Assembly: GCA_023416275.1 (NCBI GenBank) | Contig: JAEZIB010000055.1 | Span: 1 to 64,000 of the forward strand | Source: Bacillota bacterium | GTDB taxonomy: Bacteria > Bacillota > Clostridia > Acetivibrionales > DSM-1351 | DNA length: 64,000 nucleotides | Direction of reading: 5' to 3' | Shown: one piece after another, positions 1 through 8,943 of the stretch | Numbering within the stretch: position 1 is the first letter of the stretch | How the letters are laid out: each line of letters opens with the position of its first letter | Program-made: the position numbers and the translations under genes | Notes under the pieces: generated by a model | Told to the model about the DNA's origin: nothing | What the model saw: the letters and a program-made list of their open reading frames with translations, nothing else | Databases searched by the model: none

Positions 1-3000
1 CTGGTGAAACCAGTTATATTGTGGAAAATCTTTTACCCAATACTACATATGTATTTTCGGTAATAGCAAAGGACAAGGCTTTAAATACTTCAACAAGTGC
101 TACCATAACCTTAAAAACAAATATAAATACAATGGAGCAGCTTAAGACGGCATTAATAGATAATATTAAAAATAAAGGAACCGTTTTACAGGTTACATAT
201 GATGGTGACAGTACTGATTTAAAAAATAAGCTGAACGCACTTATTACAAATATTTTAAATGAAGGTTTTTACGGGGATTATGTGGCTTCTAGTGGCTTTA
301 AAGCAAATGGAACCGATGGAAACTTTCTAATTGAATTTAATTTTACATATACATCAGAAGAACCAATAGGTGAAGAGAAAATAGTAAGTTCTGTAGATGA
401 AATGGAAACTGCAATAGCTGGTTATTTTAACAATAGGGTTAATGAGTTTTCAATTATATATCAGAATGGAACAGGAAATATTCCGGAAGGTGGTTTTGAA
501 GTTACATATGGGGATTCAATTATATATGAGTCTGGAATAGAAAATATTCCGGAAAAGGTAGAGAATATTTTAAACAAAATTTATAAGAATGATTCATACT
601 TAAAATTTTCTATATCATCAAATGAATACTCCATAATTTCTAATGGTCAGCGTGCCAAGATAAGCTTTAAAATGGAATATTTCACAGCAAAAAATGAAGA
701 AGATTTATTGGACAAAAAAATAGAACTTATTCTATCCGATATTATTAACCCTGGAATGAATGTTCATGAAAAAGAAAAGGCAATCCATGACTATATATTG
801 CTTAAGGTAGATTATGATAGAAGTGATAATGAAAATAAAAAGAATAGTGCCTATTCAGCGTTATTTGAGGGTAAAACAATATGTCAGGGATATGCTTTGC
901 TGGCTCATAAAATGCTTAAGGCGACTGGAATTGAAAATATTATTGTTGGTGGAAATAATCATGCATGGAATCAGGTGAAAATTGAAGATAAATGGTATCA
1001 TCTGGATTGTACATGGGATGATGGTGATAAAAATACAAATTTCTATAAGTACTACAATTTATCAGATAGTGAAATGTCAAAGGATCATACATGGGATACA
1101 ACTGACTCTCAAGTATGCAATACCGTATATATTTCAGAATTAGAACTGTTAAAATCTGATTCGTCTATTAACGGTCTGTTAAATAATTTGAAACAATCAG
1201 ATGGAAGTTATGGAGTACATGATCCTAATCCGTCAATGGGAGTTCAATTTTTATATAGTAGCATACTTGTAAAAGAAAATGAAATTATGGGTCTGTTATA
1301 TGATGTAAGTGTACCCGATTATCTTGACAAAGAAATAGAATGGATCAGTAGCGATATATCCATTGTTGAGGTGGTAGACGGGAGCATCATAGCAAAAAAA
1401 AGCGGAGATGCCTTTATTACAATAAGATTTAAAAATAACCCGGGATATTCGGACGTTTGCTCAGTAAAGGTTATCTCATCAACTTTAAGTGATGGAACAG
1501 AATTAAAGACGGTGGATCAAAGTAAGCTAAGTGAATTTCAAAATCAAAGAATACAACCTATTATTAACATTGTAGGTAATAATGATATTAGCACTAATAC
1601 AACCGTCAATGATTGCATCAGTGATTTAACCGGAAGAATAGAAATGCTGGGACATCCTGTTGATATAAAAACTGACTCTAAATTTGATTGGGCTGAAATA
1701 GGATTTAAAATTGAGGATGATACATTTGATACAGCTGACTTGAATGATCTGGTTATCTGCTGGTACGATGATTCAAATAATGTAATTGTGCCTCAGGCTA
1801 CAAGGATAGACTATGATAATAAGGCCGTATATGCAACGGTTTCTCATTTCAGTAAGTATTTTCTTACATACAAAAATAATATAAATAAGAAACAGATTAA
1901 CATTGTATGTGTTATAGATACTATATATGCATCACAAGATAATGTTAATAAATCAGTAGATATTATCAAAAACATGACGTCAAAGCTTGTTGCAAAAGGC
2001 AGTTATAATATAAATATTTATTTTATTGATACAAAGAGTGCAAAAAGTAACAATTTTGCTACTAATCAGGTTATATACAAGAATTGGAATGATGCTTATG
2101 CCGGCAATCTGATTTCAGATAATGTCGCTATTACCGATGCTAATAAGACTGAGGCTGAAGGTGTTGTTGGGAATGCGCTGCATATGGGAGAAAATTTCCT
2201 GTTAAACAATAAGGACAGCGGTTTGAAACTTGCTAAAGGAGGTTTGTTCCATAATTATACTATCGGATTTTTAGATGGTTTCTGGTATTTTAAGGATAAT
2301 ACCAAAGATAGTTCAACAATGAAACCAATAGTAAAATACCCTAACTTTGACACAAGTCTTCTGGTATGTGATAATGGCCTGTATTTTAGGGGGGTTACCG
2401 TAAACAGCTCTAATCTTGAGGAAATTAAGGAGGTTTTACCTGAACTGCTAATCAGTGTTTTTGAGGATAATACAAGAGTGGTAATTCCTCAAAAAGTAAA
2501 GCTATTACAAAATAACAGTATTCTAGGAGGATACAGTAATATAATATATGCTAGTGATACTTATACCATGGAGGATGAAGTAGAGAGGCATATAACAGGC
2601 TATCAGGGTAAAGTAATCGTCGGCTGCTTCAGTAATGACAGAGATGTCTTTCTTGCTGCAGGTGACGATATAATTATAAGCAACAGTTGGTATGACATAT
2701 TAGCTAAGTTGAGCAGTGAGGAATTTACAAATTTTGAACAAGTAACAATAGGAGAAAATGGCGTATCATTTAATACATTAGGGCAAGGAAAGAAAAATAA
2801 CGATTGGCTGAGTATAACAGAACTAAGTGATTTATTAACTATGTTAAGCATATATACTGACAGTACATTGCCTGAAAACGAAGAGTATCTGGATGATTTG
2901 GCAGCAGAAGCATATGCTAGAGTTGTTAAAACAAATGATGGGTACAGGATTACAATAGATGGCAAAACACTTACATTAAAAAGTAAAGACTATAGGTTGG

Positions 3001-5087
3001 TAAATGGAAGGGTAGTTGTTGACAGAAGCTTATTTGCTAGATGTTTTATGTCATCCGAAGAAATTCAGCAGGCCTTAATAGCAATTGAACAAGCTGACGA
3101 AGATATTATTGACGGCGGCATTGCTTCTGTTGTTTCAGTAGATGATTTGGATATATCTACAAATAAATTAAAAGTGCGCATGTTATCTTCGAACAGCATG
3201 GCTGGGGTCAACACTAATGCCCCTATTTTATACGCAGCAACATATGGACAGGAAGATAAGAATGGAAGTACTAATATACGAAATATTCAAAAAGCATTAA
3301 TAAAGATACACTGCTGGGTGGGTGATACAAATAGACCATCTAATACGCCCGCCACTGGATTATATGGCACTATAACTTTATGTTCGGTTAATAAGTTTTT
3401 AAGAGATTATATGCACTATGATAAAAACATTATGGAGCTATATAAAAAATCTAATTCTAATCAAGATGGATGCAGTAAAAGCATTGCAGATATGATAAGA
3501 TTAGAAGCAATGTATTACATTGAGGGTGCTCCGCATGTATTGCTGTATGGAAAGCAAGGGGCAGATGTCGCAGTAATACAGGCAATATTGAAGGAAAAGG
3601 GATACTATAATTTTAGTATTACCGGTAATTTTGATTGGAACACCGAAAAGGCAGTGCTTAATTATCAAAATAGCAAGCATTTAGACACTGATGGTAAAGT
3701 TGGTGAAGAAACTTGGAAGAGCTTAGGATTTAGGTACAATAGTGAATCTAAATATGTAATTAGGTGTTGTCCGAATTATATAAAATACTATGATATTGCT
3801 TGTGAAAATCAGGGGACGGGGAATGATGAACCCATTGACGATGATATATTTGCAGAAAAGGCAAGAATAATTCATAATGAATCTGTTAGAATTAGTAATG
3901 CGAGGAGTAGTTTGAGTGCATCAGAGCTAGTAATAAACGAATATTACAATAAGGTGGTATCATCTAGCCAGTATAACAAAATTATTAACTCACAGAACTT
4001 TTTGCAGAGGTTAGCTCCTGAGCTTAATGCCTTAAAAACAATGCCAGAGTACATTAAGTTTAATATTGCCAGAAATATGGGTTTACCTTTTAGATTTAGT
4101 GGCGATTTTCTTAATCAAAATGCTATCGGAGAAGTTTGGGATGCAATTCATTCTCTTTGTTTATTTAGAAATCAATTAATAATTAATGGTGAATTTGAGA
4201 AGGCGGAAATTGTTGCAGAAAAAATCGAATATTATCTGCAACATGGAACTATATCTGGCTTCAGTGAATATCTTGTGGGGCTAATAGCTAGTGCTGTAAA
4301 AGATGATATAAAAGGCGGAGCAAGGCAAGTTGTTCAAGGCAACTATTGTGATGATGTCACTTTGTCAGGTACAATTGGGCAAGTGTTAGCTGGAATTTTT
4401 GGCGTTGATTTGCCGGGTGATATCAGAGATGTTTCATATGACATATCAAATTGGGAATGGAGTAAAGAGCATGGAATTCAGTTTGGTATAGATATGGTTG
4501 GAATACTTCCCGTATTTGGAGTTCTAAAGTATGGAGATGAGGCTAAGGCACTTATAAAAGGTGGAAATATAGCAGATTCAGTTGCTAGTGCAGCATCAAG
4601 ACGTTCTATTAGAATAATAAATGCAGTAACTGAATACTCTACAATGAATAGAGTAAAGCAAATTAGAGGTTTGTTGCCTAGTGATTTAAAACGTGGCGGA
4701 AATTTCGCAATTGCTACTGTTGATATCCCTGGATTGAAAAGCGAGTTTTATGCTCACAATTTAATAGATGTACTTAGTGATGCACGTTCTGCACAAAATG
4801 CAGTTGCTGATATATCTGTTAAACCAACTAAAGGTATTTTTCAAGCTTGTTATGCTGTAACAACCGATGGAAGAAAAACTATAAGGGATAAAGACTCAGA
4901 GTATAAGATACTTTCTGATATTGCCTCCAAACTTGGTAACAATGTTAATGCCACAGGAAACATTAAATTATTTACAGAATTGGAACCATGTTTAAGTTGT
5001 CAGGATGTAGTGATTCAATTACTTCAAAAGTACAAAAATATTACCATTGAAGTAATTCACAATAACAACAAACGACTAATACCATAA
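1..5087 (+). CDS. Giant multidomain polymorphic toxin with C-terminal deaminase domain (5' end outside window)
   Basis: The frame is open from base 3, so the protein starts upstream of the window and only about 1,694 C-terminal residues are visible. Counting from the GTG at 21, the order is: the end of a fibronectin type III repeat; a transglutaminase-like domain with Cys288 (TICQGYALL), His314 (NNHAWNQV) and Asp329 (HLDCTWDD); a Big2-like Ig fold near 420-480; a vWA-like stretch near 620; a peptidoglycan-binding domain near 1173-1238; a pre-toxin segment near 1470-1510 (GIQFGIDMVGILPVFG); and a C-terminal domain with DSEYK (Glu1627) and ELEPCLSC (Cys1657, Cys1660). The Glu plus PCxxC pair is the zinc/proton-relay signature of the cytidine-deaminase fold, and the DSE/PCxSC form fits the BURPS668_1122-type toxin deaminases. 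A likely immunity gene follows 12 bases later. The deaminase call is from motifs; the target (DNA, RNA or nucleotide) is unknown. Confidence 0.8.
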   Translation, partial: GETSYIVENLLPNTTYVFSVIAKDKALNTSTSATITLKTNINTMEQLKTALIDNIKNKGTVLQVTYDGDSTDLKNKLNALITNILNEGFYGDYVASSGFKANGTDGNFLIEFNFTYTSEEPIGEEKIVSSVDEMETAIAGYFNNRVNEFSIIYQNGTGNIPEGGFEVTYGDSIIYESGIENIPEKVENILNKIYKNDSYLKFSISSNEYSIISNGQRAKISFKMEYFTAKNEEDLLDKKIELILSDIINPGMNVHEKEKAIHDYILLKVDYDRSDNENKKNSAYSALFEGKTICQGYALLAHKMLKATGIENIIVGGNNHAWNQVKIEDKWYHLDCTWDDGDKNTNFYKYYNLSDSEMSKDHTWDTTDSQVCNTVYISELELLKSDSSINGLLNNLKQSDGSYGVHDPNPSMGVQFLYSSILVKENEIMGLLYDVSVPDYLDKEIEWISSDISIVEVVDGSIIAKKSGDAFITIRFKNNPGYSDVCSVKVISSTLSDGTELKTVDQSKLSEFQNQRIQPIINIVGNNDISTNTTVNDCISDLTGRIEMLGHPVDIKTDSKFDWAEIGFKIEDDTFDTADLNDLVICWYDDSNNVIVPQATRIDYDNKAVYATVSHFSKYFLTYKNNINKKQINIVCVIDTIYASQDNVNKSVDIIKNMTSKLVAKGSYNINIYFIDTKSAKSNNFATNQVIYKNWNDAYAGNLISDNVAITDANKTEAEGVVGNALHMGENFLLNNKDSGLKLAKGGLFHNYTIGFLDGFWYFKDNTKDSSTMKPIVKYPNFDTSLLVCDNGLYFRGVTVNSSNLEEIKEVLPELLISVFEDNTRVVIPQKVKLLQNNSILGGYSNIIYASDTYTMEDEVERHITGYQGKVIVGCFSNDRDVFLAAGDDIIISNSWYDILAKLSSEEFTNFEQVTIGENGVSFNTLGQGKKNNDWLSITELSDLLTMLSIYTDSTLPENEEYLDDLAAEAYARVVKTNDGYRITIDGKTLTLKSKDYRLVNGRVVVDRSLFARCFMSSEEIQQALIAIEQADEDIIDGGIASVVSVDDLDISTNKLKVRMLSSNSMAGVNTNAPILYAATYGQEDKNGSTNIRNIQKALIKIHCWVGDTNRPSNTPATGLYGTITLCSVNKFLRDYMHYDKNIMELYKKSNSNQDGCSKSIADMIRLEAMYYIEGAPHVLLYGKQGADVAVIQAILKEKGYYNFSITGNFDWNTEKAVLNYQNSKHLDTDGKVGEETWKSLGFRYNSESKYVIRCCPNYIKYYDIACENQGTGNDEPIDDDIFAEKARIIHNESVRISNARSSLSASELVINEYYNKVVSSSQYNKIINSQNFLQRLAPELNALKTMPEYIKFNIARNMGLPFRFSGDFLNQNAIGEVWDAIHSLCLFRNQLIINGEFEKAEIVAEKIEYYLQHGTISGFSEYLVGLIASAVKDDIKGGARQVVQGNYCDDVTLSGTIGQVLAGIFGVDLPGDIRDVSYDISNWEWSKEHGIQFGIDMVGILPVFGVLKYGDEAKALIKGGNIADSVASAASRRSIRIINAVTEYSTMNRVKQIRGLLPSDLKRGGNFAIATVDIPGLKSEFYAHNLIDVLSDARSAQNAVADISVKPTKGIFQACYAVTTDGRKTIRDKDSEYKILSDIASKLGNNVNATGNIKLFTELEPCLSCQDVVIQLLQKYKNITIEVIHNNNKRLIP

Positions 5088-5099
5088 AGGAGTGATTTT

Positions 5100-5474
5100 G
5101 TGAAATACTATACATTATTAGAAGTTAAAGAGTTTATAAACTATGCATTTGAAGTTAAAATGCCAAGAGACTATTATAACAGTCCAATTGAAACTGCTAG
5201 TGTTTGTTTCGATGCGTATGATGGTGAAATGGCAGAAGGATTAACCGAATATGTTGTGTTAGCATTAATTATTGGTAAGAATATCAGAAAATACAATAAC
5301 AGAATTTTTATTGGACAATATAACATCGTTATGAGTGCAGTAGAGAAAGCTCTTAATAAATCATCTGAATTACAGCTAAATGAAGATGAAAAAAAAGAGA
5401 TAATCGAATTGGCCGGAGAATTAAAGCAGCAATTGCCTAAAATGATAATTGAGCATGATCCGTTTGCAAAGTAG
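5100..5474 (+). CDS. Probable immunity protein for the upstream deaminase toxin
   Basis: This gene encodes 124 residues, predicted mostly helical, with no signal peptide or membrane segment, so it should be cytoplasmic. It starts at a GTG preceded by AAAGGAGTG and lies 12 bases after the toxin stop, the classic position for a cognate immunity gene. The acidic C-terminal half (LNEDEKKEIIELAGELKQQ) is typical of small toxin-binding proteins. I could not assign it to a named Imm family with certainty; an all-alpha Imm2-type family is a possibility. The function is inferred from position, size and composition only. Confidence 0.6.
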   Translation: MKYYTLLEVKEFINYAFEVKMPRDYYNSPIETASVCFDAYDGEMAEGLTEYVVLALIIGKNIRKYNNRIFIGQYNIVMSAVEKALNKSSELQLNEDEKKEIIELAGELKQQLPKMIIEHDPFAK

Positions 5475-5478
5475 TGAC

Positions 5479-5516
5479 TATGTACCCCGGCTTGCCTATA
5501 ATAACTGTGGTACATA
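5479..5516 (+). other. Stem-loop after the immunity gene
   Basis: TATGTACC at 5479-5486 pairs with GGTACATA at 5509-5516. There is no clear T-run after it, so it may be a weak terminator or a processing site between the toxin/immunity pair and the lipoprotein gene. Confidence 0.3.
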
Positions 5517-5548
5517 TATAATGAATAGAATTTAAGGGGAAATATAAT

Positions 5549-6001
5549 ATGTCACATAAAGTTAAATCTATAATGTTTTGTTTTGTAGCTATTCTACTTT
5601 GTTTAAATTTTACTGCTTGCTCCGAGGATAGTAATAAAGCTTCTACAATTACTGAAGTAACTAATGCTACAACTCTGGAATTATCGGATGTAGATATTGA
5701 GTTGTTCTGTAAAGTTGAACTGGAAAATGCAGAGGTTGATGCTCTTAAAATGGAATTGGAAAAGCATCAGAGTGTAAATGCCTACAAATTAGTGACTAAA
5801 GAGGAGCAGGTCAAAAAAGCCAAAAAGTTACTTGGGGATGAAAAGCTCTTTGAGGGGGAGTATGCTAATATTCTTCCTGTTTCATTTCTGGTGAAATTAA
5901 ATGATATTAGTTTGATGGACAGTTTTTACAATGAGTTTAAAGATGATTCTAGAATTGATAGTGTTAAAAAAAATAATAGACTGTCCACACAATCAAAGTG
6001 A
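5549..6001 (+). CDS. Lipoprotein resembling the FtsX extracellular domain
   Basis: The gene encodes 150 residues. The start ATG has a TTAAGGGGAA ribosome binding site. The N-terminus is a lipoprotein signal with a hydrophobic core and lipobox LNFTACS (Cys24), so the mature protein should be anchored on the outer face of the membrane. Residues about 48-145 follow the pattern of the FtsX extracellular domain: a strand (IELFCKVEL), a helix (EVDALKMELEKHQS), a VTKEEQVKKAKKLLGDEK segment, then LPVSFLVKL and a final helix with DSRIDSV. FtsX normally presents this domain between membrane helices to recruit peptidoglycan hydrolases; here it is free-standing and lipid-anchored. The FtsX likeness is my reading of the pattern, not an alignment. 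It follows the toxin/immunity pair after 74 bases. Confidence 0.6.
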   Translation: MSHKVKSIMFCFVAILLCLNFTACSEDSNKASTITEVTNATTLELSDVDIELFCKVELENAEVDALKMELEKHQSVNAYKLVTKEEQVKKAKKLLGDEKLFEGEYANILPVSFLVKLNDISLMDSFYNEFKDDSRIDSVKKNNRLSTQSK

Positions 6002-6119
6002 TTACTTGTTTATTGCCACTATAACTATTCTTCGGCTGAATTAGATAAAATGAGATTACTACGTTTAAAAAACCTTTGCTATTTTGACAATGTAGATCGG
6101 TGATAAATAAGATTTAAGT

Positions 6120-6166
6120 GGAGTGTCGCAAAACTACTTTTAAGGTAGGAATCGGCGCTCCTTTTT
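6120..6166 (+). terminator. Rho-independent terminator after the lipoprotein gene
   Basis: GGAGTGTCG (6120-6128) pairs with CGGCGCTCC (6153-6161), allowing G-U pairs, with an inner CTAC/GTAG stem, followed by five T's. Confidence 0.65.
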
Positions 6167-6222
6167 GCTTGATTTAAAACAGTGAATAAAAATATGGATT
6201 GTTATTCCGATTTTTTCATTGA

Positions 6223-6366
6223 CTGTCTGATTCTTTGCGCACTTTAATAAACCAGTTAAGTGAGGCCTTAAAACTACGTGATAGATACACATTTCAAGAA
6301 ATAGCTAATATTACAGGTATAAGTAAAAGCACACTATTGAGAGCCAGTAAAAAGTTGCAAATATGA
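6223..6366 (+). pseudogene. C-terminal remnant of a serine recombinase (resolvase HTH)
   Basis: A short frame ending in TGA at 6364-6366 reads ALKLRDRYTFQEIANI then TGISKSTLLRASKKLQI. This is the Hin/resolvase-type DNA-binding helix-turn-helix (EIAxxTGISKSTLxRxxKK). No catalytic domain or start codon is present; the frame closes just upstream at 6220. It is best read as the decayed tail of a site-specific recombinase from a lost mobile element beside the toxin locus. Confidence 0.5.
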
Positions 6367-6943
6367 AATAATGTAATGAATATTAATGCATAAAAAGAAT
6401 TATATAACGTATTTTTATGCGTTTTCAATAACTTTAACTTTTTATTTTAATGAGTTATAGAAAATATGATAACATGCTTAAACTCTGGGTTTCTTAATTT
6501 TCTATAACTAAATTCATTATGATATTACATATATTTTTCGTCTCTTCAATTACACGAAATTATTATTTCGTGTAATAATTAATAACAAATTCGTGTGCAT
6601 ACCTTGAAGTTTAATAATCTACTGTGACAAAAAAATAGTTACTTTAATACGTATAGTATAAAAGCAACACATTGCACAAATAGATGTAATTCAATGTTAT
6701 TTCACCTAATTCTAAGACTTTTAAATTGATTCCTCTGTTTTATAATTTACTACATAAATCAGATAATTCTTTAAGGCTATCTGCAATTCTTGTTGTCATA
6801 TTTGGAGATTATCTTATAACATTATTTTGCTCATATGAGTATAACCAACCTCCATTGGACTCCAACCCTCGTGGTTTTAGTCCTTTTGCTTCTATCATTC
6901 TTAATTGTTAAAGAAATGAATCGACACCTGCTCATAGCACCAT
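6367..6943. other. AT-rich gene-poor gap
   Basis: Apart from the palindrome at 6549-6576 I see no supported gene here. The short open frames at 6726-6911 and 6835-7044 lack ribosome binding sites and protein-like composition. The stretch follows a recombinase remnant and may be degraded mobile DNA. Confidence 0.4.
6549..6576. repeat. Perfect 12-bp inverted repeat with 4-base loop
   Basis: ATTACACGAAAT (6549-6560), TATT, ATTTCGTGTAAT (6565-6576). A partial third copy of the arm (AAATTCGTGT) lies at 6587-6596. It could be a protein-binding site or the end of a lost element. It has no T-run, so it is not an obvious terminator. Confidence 0.6.
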
Positions 6944-7732
6944 CTATAAAAATAACGGTATTAAAAAGGTTAACAATATGTAAAGTATTCCTGCCATTGC
7001 TACAAACAAAACTAAAGAGATTTTTCTGCCTGCAAAACTATTAGTTAATGCTCCTTTCTTTGGACAAACAATAATGCATTTTTGGCAGTTAAAACATTCA
7101 GTCGATATTACCTTCTTCATTTTATGCACCTCTAGATTTGAGGGACATTTCTTTGTACATAGCGTGCAATTGATGCACTTATCTTCGCATCGGACGATAC
7201 CACTGGGGCTAAACCGACCTGCAACTCCAGCGACAGCACCTTGTATGCAGATATATTTGCAGAAGAAATTATCAATAAAAAATGAGCCAATAATTGTTAC
7301 AAACATCAACATAATACTTATCCAGGCTAATCCAGGAAATATTATGCTATATTGTTCAAACACATCGTCAACACTGACTTGTAGCAGAAACTTGCTGCTT
7401 GTAATGGATAATGCTACAAAACCTGTAAGTATGATGTATTTCGCTGCTCTAAGATATTTATCGAGTGTTGCAGGAACTGTAACCCTTTTTTTTAAAAGCT
7501 TGAATCCTATATATCCAACAACCCTTTGCAGCGCCCCCACCAAGCACAAAAAACCACAAAAGCTTCTTTTGAAGATAATGGCAAACAAAATAAATATTAT
7601 TGGAACTGCCATAATGCTAAGTTGACCCGCCTTTTCGAAAGTCACCTCAATAAGGGAACTAAAAACAAATGGGAATATTATTAGAAAAAAAGGAATGATG
7701 GTTTTTGCTAATTTCTTAGTATTAATATTCAT
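6944..7732 (-). CDS. NapH/CcoG-like membrane 4Fe-4S ferredoxin protein
   Basis: This is a 262-residue integral membrane electron-transfer protein. About five hydrophobic segments are visible (residues 10-30, 37-60, 90-110, 125-155, 240-260). Cytoplasmic cysteines occur after the second and fourth helices (CGFLC and CKYIC), as in the NapH/NosR C-terminal family, followed by two ferredoxin motifs, CINCTLCTKKCP and CFNCQKCIIVCP. It probably passes electrons between a quinol or ferredoxin pool and an unknown redox partner. The start ATG has a GGAGGTCATGTA site. It stands alone: no nitrate reductase, Nos or Rnf genes are nearby, so the partner cannot be named. Confidence 0.75.
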   Translation of the reverse strand: MNINTKKLAKTIIPFFLIIFPFVFSSLIEVTFEKAGQLSIMAVPIIFILFAIIFKRSFCGFLCLVGALQRVVGYIGFKLLKKRVTVPATLDKYLRAAKYIILTGFVALSITSSKFLLQVSVDDVFEQYSIIFPGLAWISIMLMFVTIIGSFFIDNFFCKYICIQGAVAGVAGRFSPSGIVRCEDKCINCTLCTKKCPSNLEVHKMKKVISTECFNCQKCIIVCPKKGALTNSFAGRKISLVLFVAMAGILYILLTFLIPLFL

Positions 7733-8222
7733 TACATGACCTCCGTATATTTGGTTTGGTTTACATCTACCGATTTCAGTATAGTTGTTGCAAATTAATA
7801 TTACATAATAAAATGATTAGAATCTCAAAGGAGTGGTAATCTTTCTCTAAGTTTTTTAATAATAAAAAGACTGCAATAAATGATATTATTTCCTTCTTTA
7901 ATTAGTTCCTTTAGATTTAGTACCGATGTCACCACCCCATTTATTCAAGAATATAACTAGTAATACCAATCTGTTTTAATCAATCACAAAAATACCTCCT
8001 GTTTATTTATGTGATAATAATATCAATTCACATTAAACAAACAGGAGGTATAAAATTAAACAAATCCTAAACTCTTTCTTTTTCAATTTAATATATAATT
8101 ATAATTTGCTACTCTAACAAGCATTTCGAGCTTTTACTGCTATCTTCCTTATTTATTCCAAGAGGTTACTTATCGAAGCCTCTACCTTCTATTAATTAAC
8201 CTGATAACCATATAATTCCATC
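7733..8222. other. Intergenic region between the NapH-like gene and the response regulator
   Basis: About 490 bases with no credible coding frame. It holds the long inverted repeat at 7992-8051. Promoters for the NapH-like gene should lie at its left end, but I could not pick one with confidence. Confidence 0.4.
7992..8051. repeat. Long imperfect inverted repeat containing AGGAGGT
   Basis: The 22-nt left arm (7992-8013, ATACCTCCTGTTT...) is the reverse complement of the 23-nt right arm (8029-8051, ...AAACAGGAGGTAT) with one insertion and one change, separated by 15 bases. Each strand would carry a consensus AGGAGGT, but no gene starts behind it. It could be a structured RNA or paired ends of a lost element. 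Confidence 0.6.
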
Positions 8223-8933
8223 TTATCTATTCAACCGGTATCCCGCACCCCATACTGTCTCTAAGATTTTTGGGTTTTTACGGTCATCCTCAATTTTTTC
8301 ACGAATACGATTAATATGCACCATAACCGTCGCACTATCCCCAACATAATCATATCCCCATATTTTTTCAAACAATTGTTCCTTCGAGAAAACAATATTA
8401 GGATTTTCAGCCATAAATTTTAATAGTTCAAATTCTCGGTTAGGAAAACGAATTTCTTGCTCACCCTTATAGACCTTCCATCCATGCAAAAGAACTCGAA
8501 TATTACCTATTAATATTTCATCGCCCTTCTCATCCAACTCTATCTGATTGACTTCTGTTAATCGACTATACTGTCTTATATTTGCATTTACTCTTGCTAC
8601 AAGCTCAGCGGGATCAAAAGGTTTAGCAATATAATCATCTGCACCAAGTCCCAGACCACGAATTTTATCAACAGATTCCGTTCTTGCCGTTACCATGAGA
8701 ATTGGAATATTAAGTTCACCTCTTATCTCTTTGCATATCTCATAACCATTCTTCTCTGGAAGCATAATATCCAGTAGTATTAAGTCAAATTTTTCCACAT
8801 GAAGAAGTGGAAGTACTTTATCTCCATCACTTACAATGAATGTTTCAAACCCACTAGCTTCCAGATAAGCCTGTTCTATCATACTGATATCATCATCGTC
8901 TTCGACAATTAGAATTCTATATTTTGCATTCAT
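8223..8933 (-). CDS. OmpR/VanR-type response regulator
   Basis: A 236-residue two-domain regulator. The receiver domain (about 1-120) has the acidic pair EDDDD near the N-terminus, phospho-acceptor Asp55 in LILLDIMLPE, the switch Thr in MVTAR and Lys in IAKPFDP. The C-terminal winged-helix DNA-binding domain (about 135-232) includes WGYDYVGDSATVMVHI and the terminal GAGYR typical of the OmpR family. It is translated right behind its kinase: the kinase stop at 8944 lies 11 bases before this ATG, within the ribosome binding region GAGGTGATTTAG. It should be phosphorylated by that kinase. The target genes are not evident; the neighbouring Cys-rich protein and NapH-like gene are possibilities. 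Confidence 0.9.
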   Translation of the reverse strand: MNAKYRILIVEDDDDISMIEQAYLEASGFETFIVSDGDKVLPLLHVEKFDLILLDIMLPEKNGYEICKEIRGELNIPILMVTARTESVDKIRGLGLGADDYIAKPFDPAELVARVNANIRQYSRLTEVNQIELDEKGDEILIGNIRVLLHGWKVYKGEQEIRFPNREFELLKFMAENPNIVFSKEQLFEKIWGYDYVGDSATVMVHINRIREKIEDDRKNPKILETVWGAGYRLNR

Positions 8934-8943
8934 CTAAATCACC

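Noticed and set aside
6726..7044. Short plus-strand frames antisense to or upstream of the NapH-like gene
   Set aside because: They overlap the 3' end of a well-supported minus-strand gene or lack start signals.
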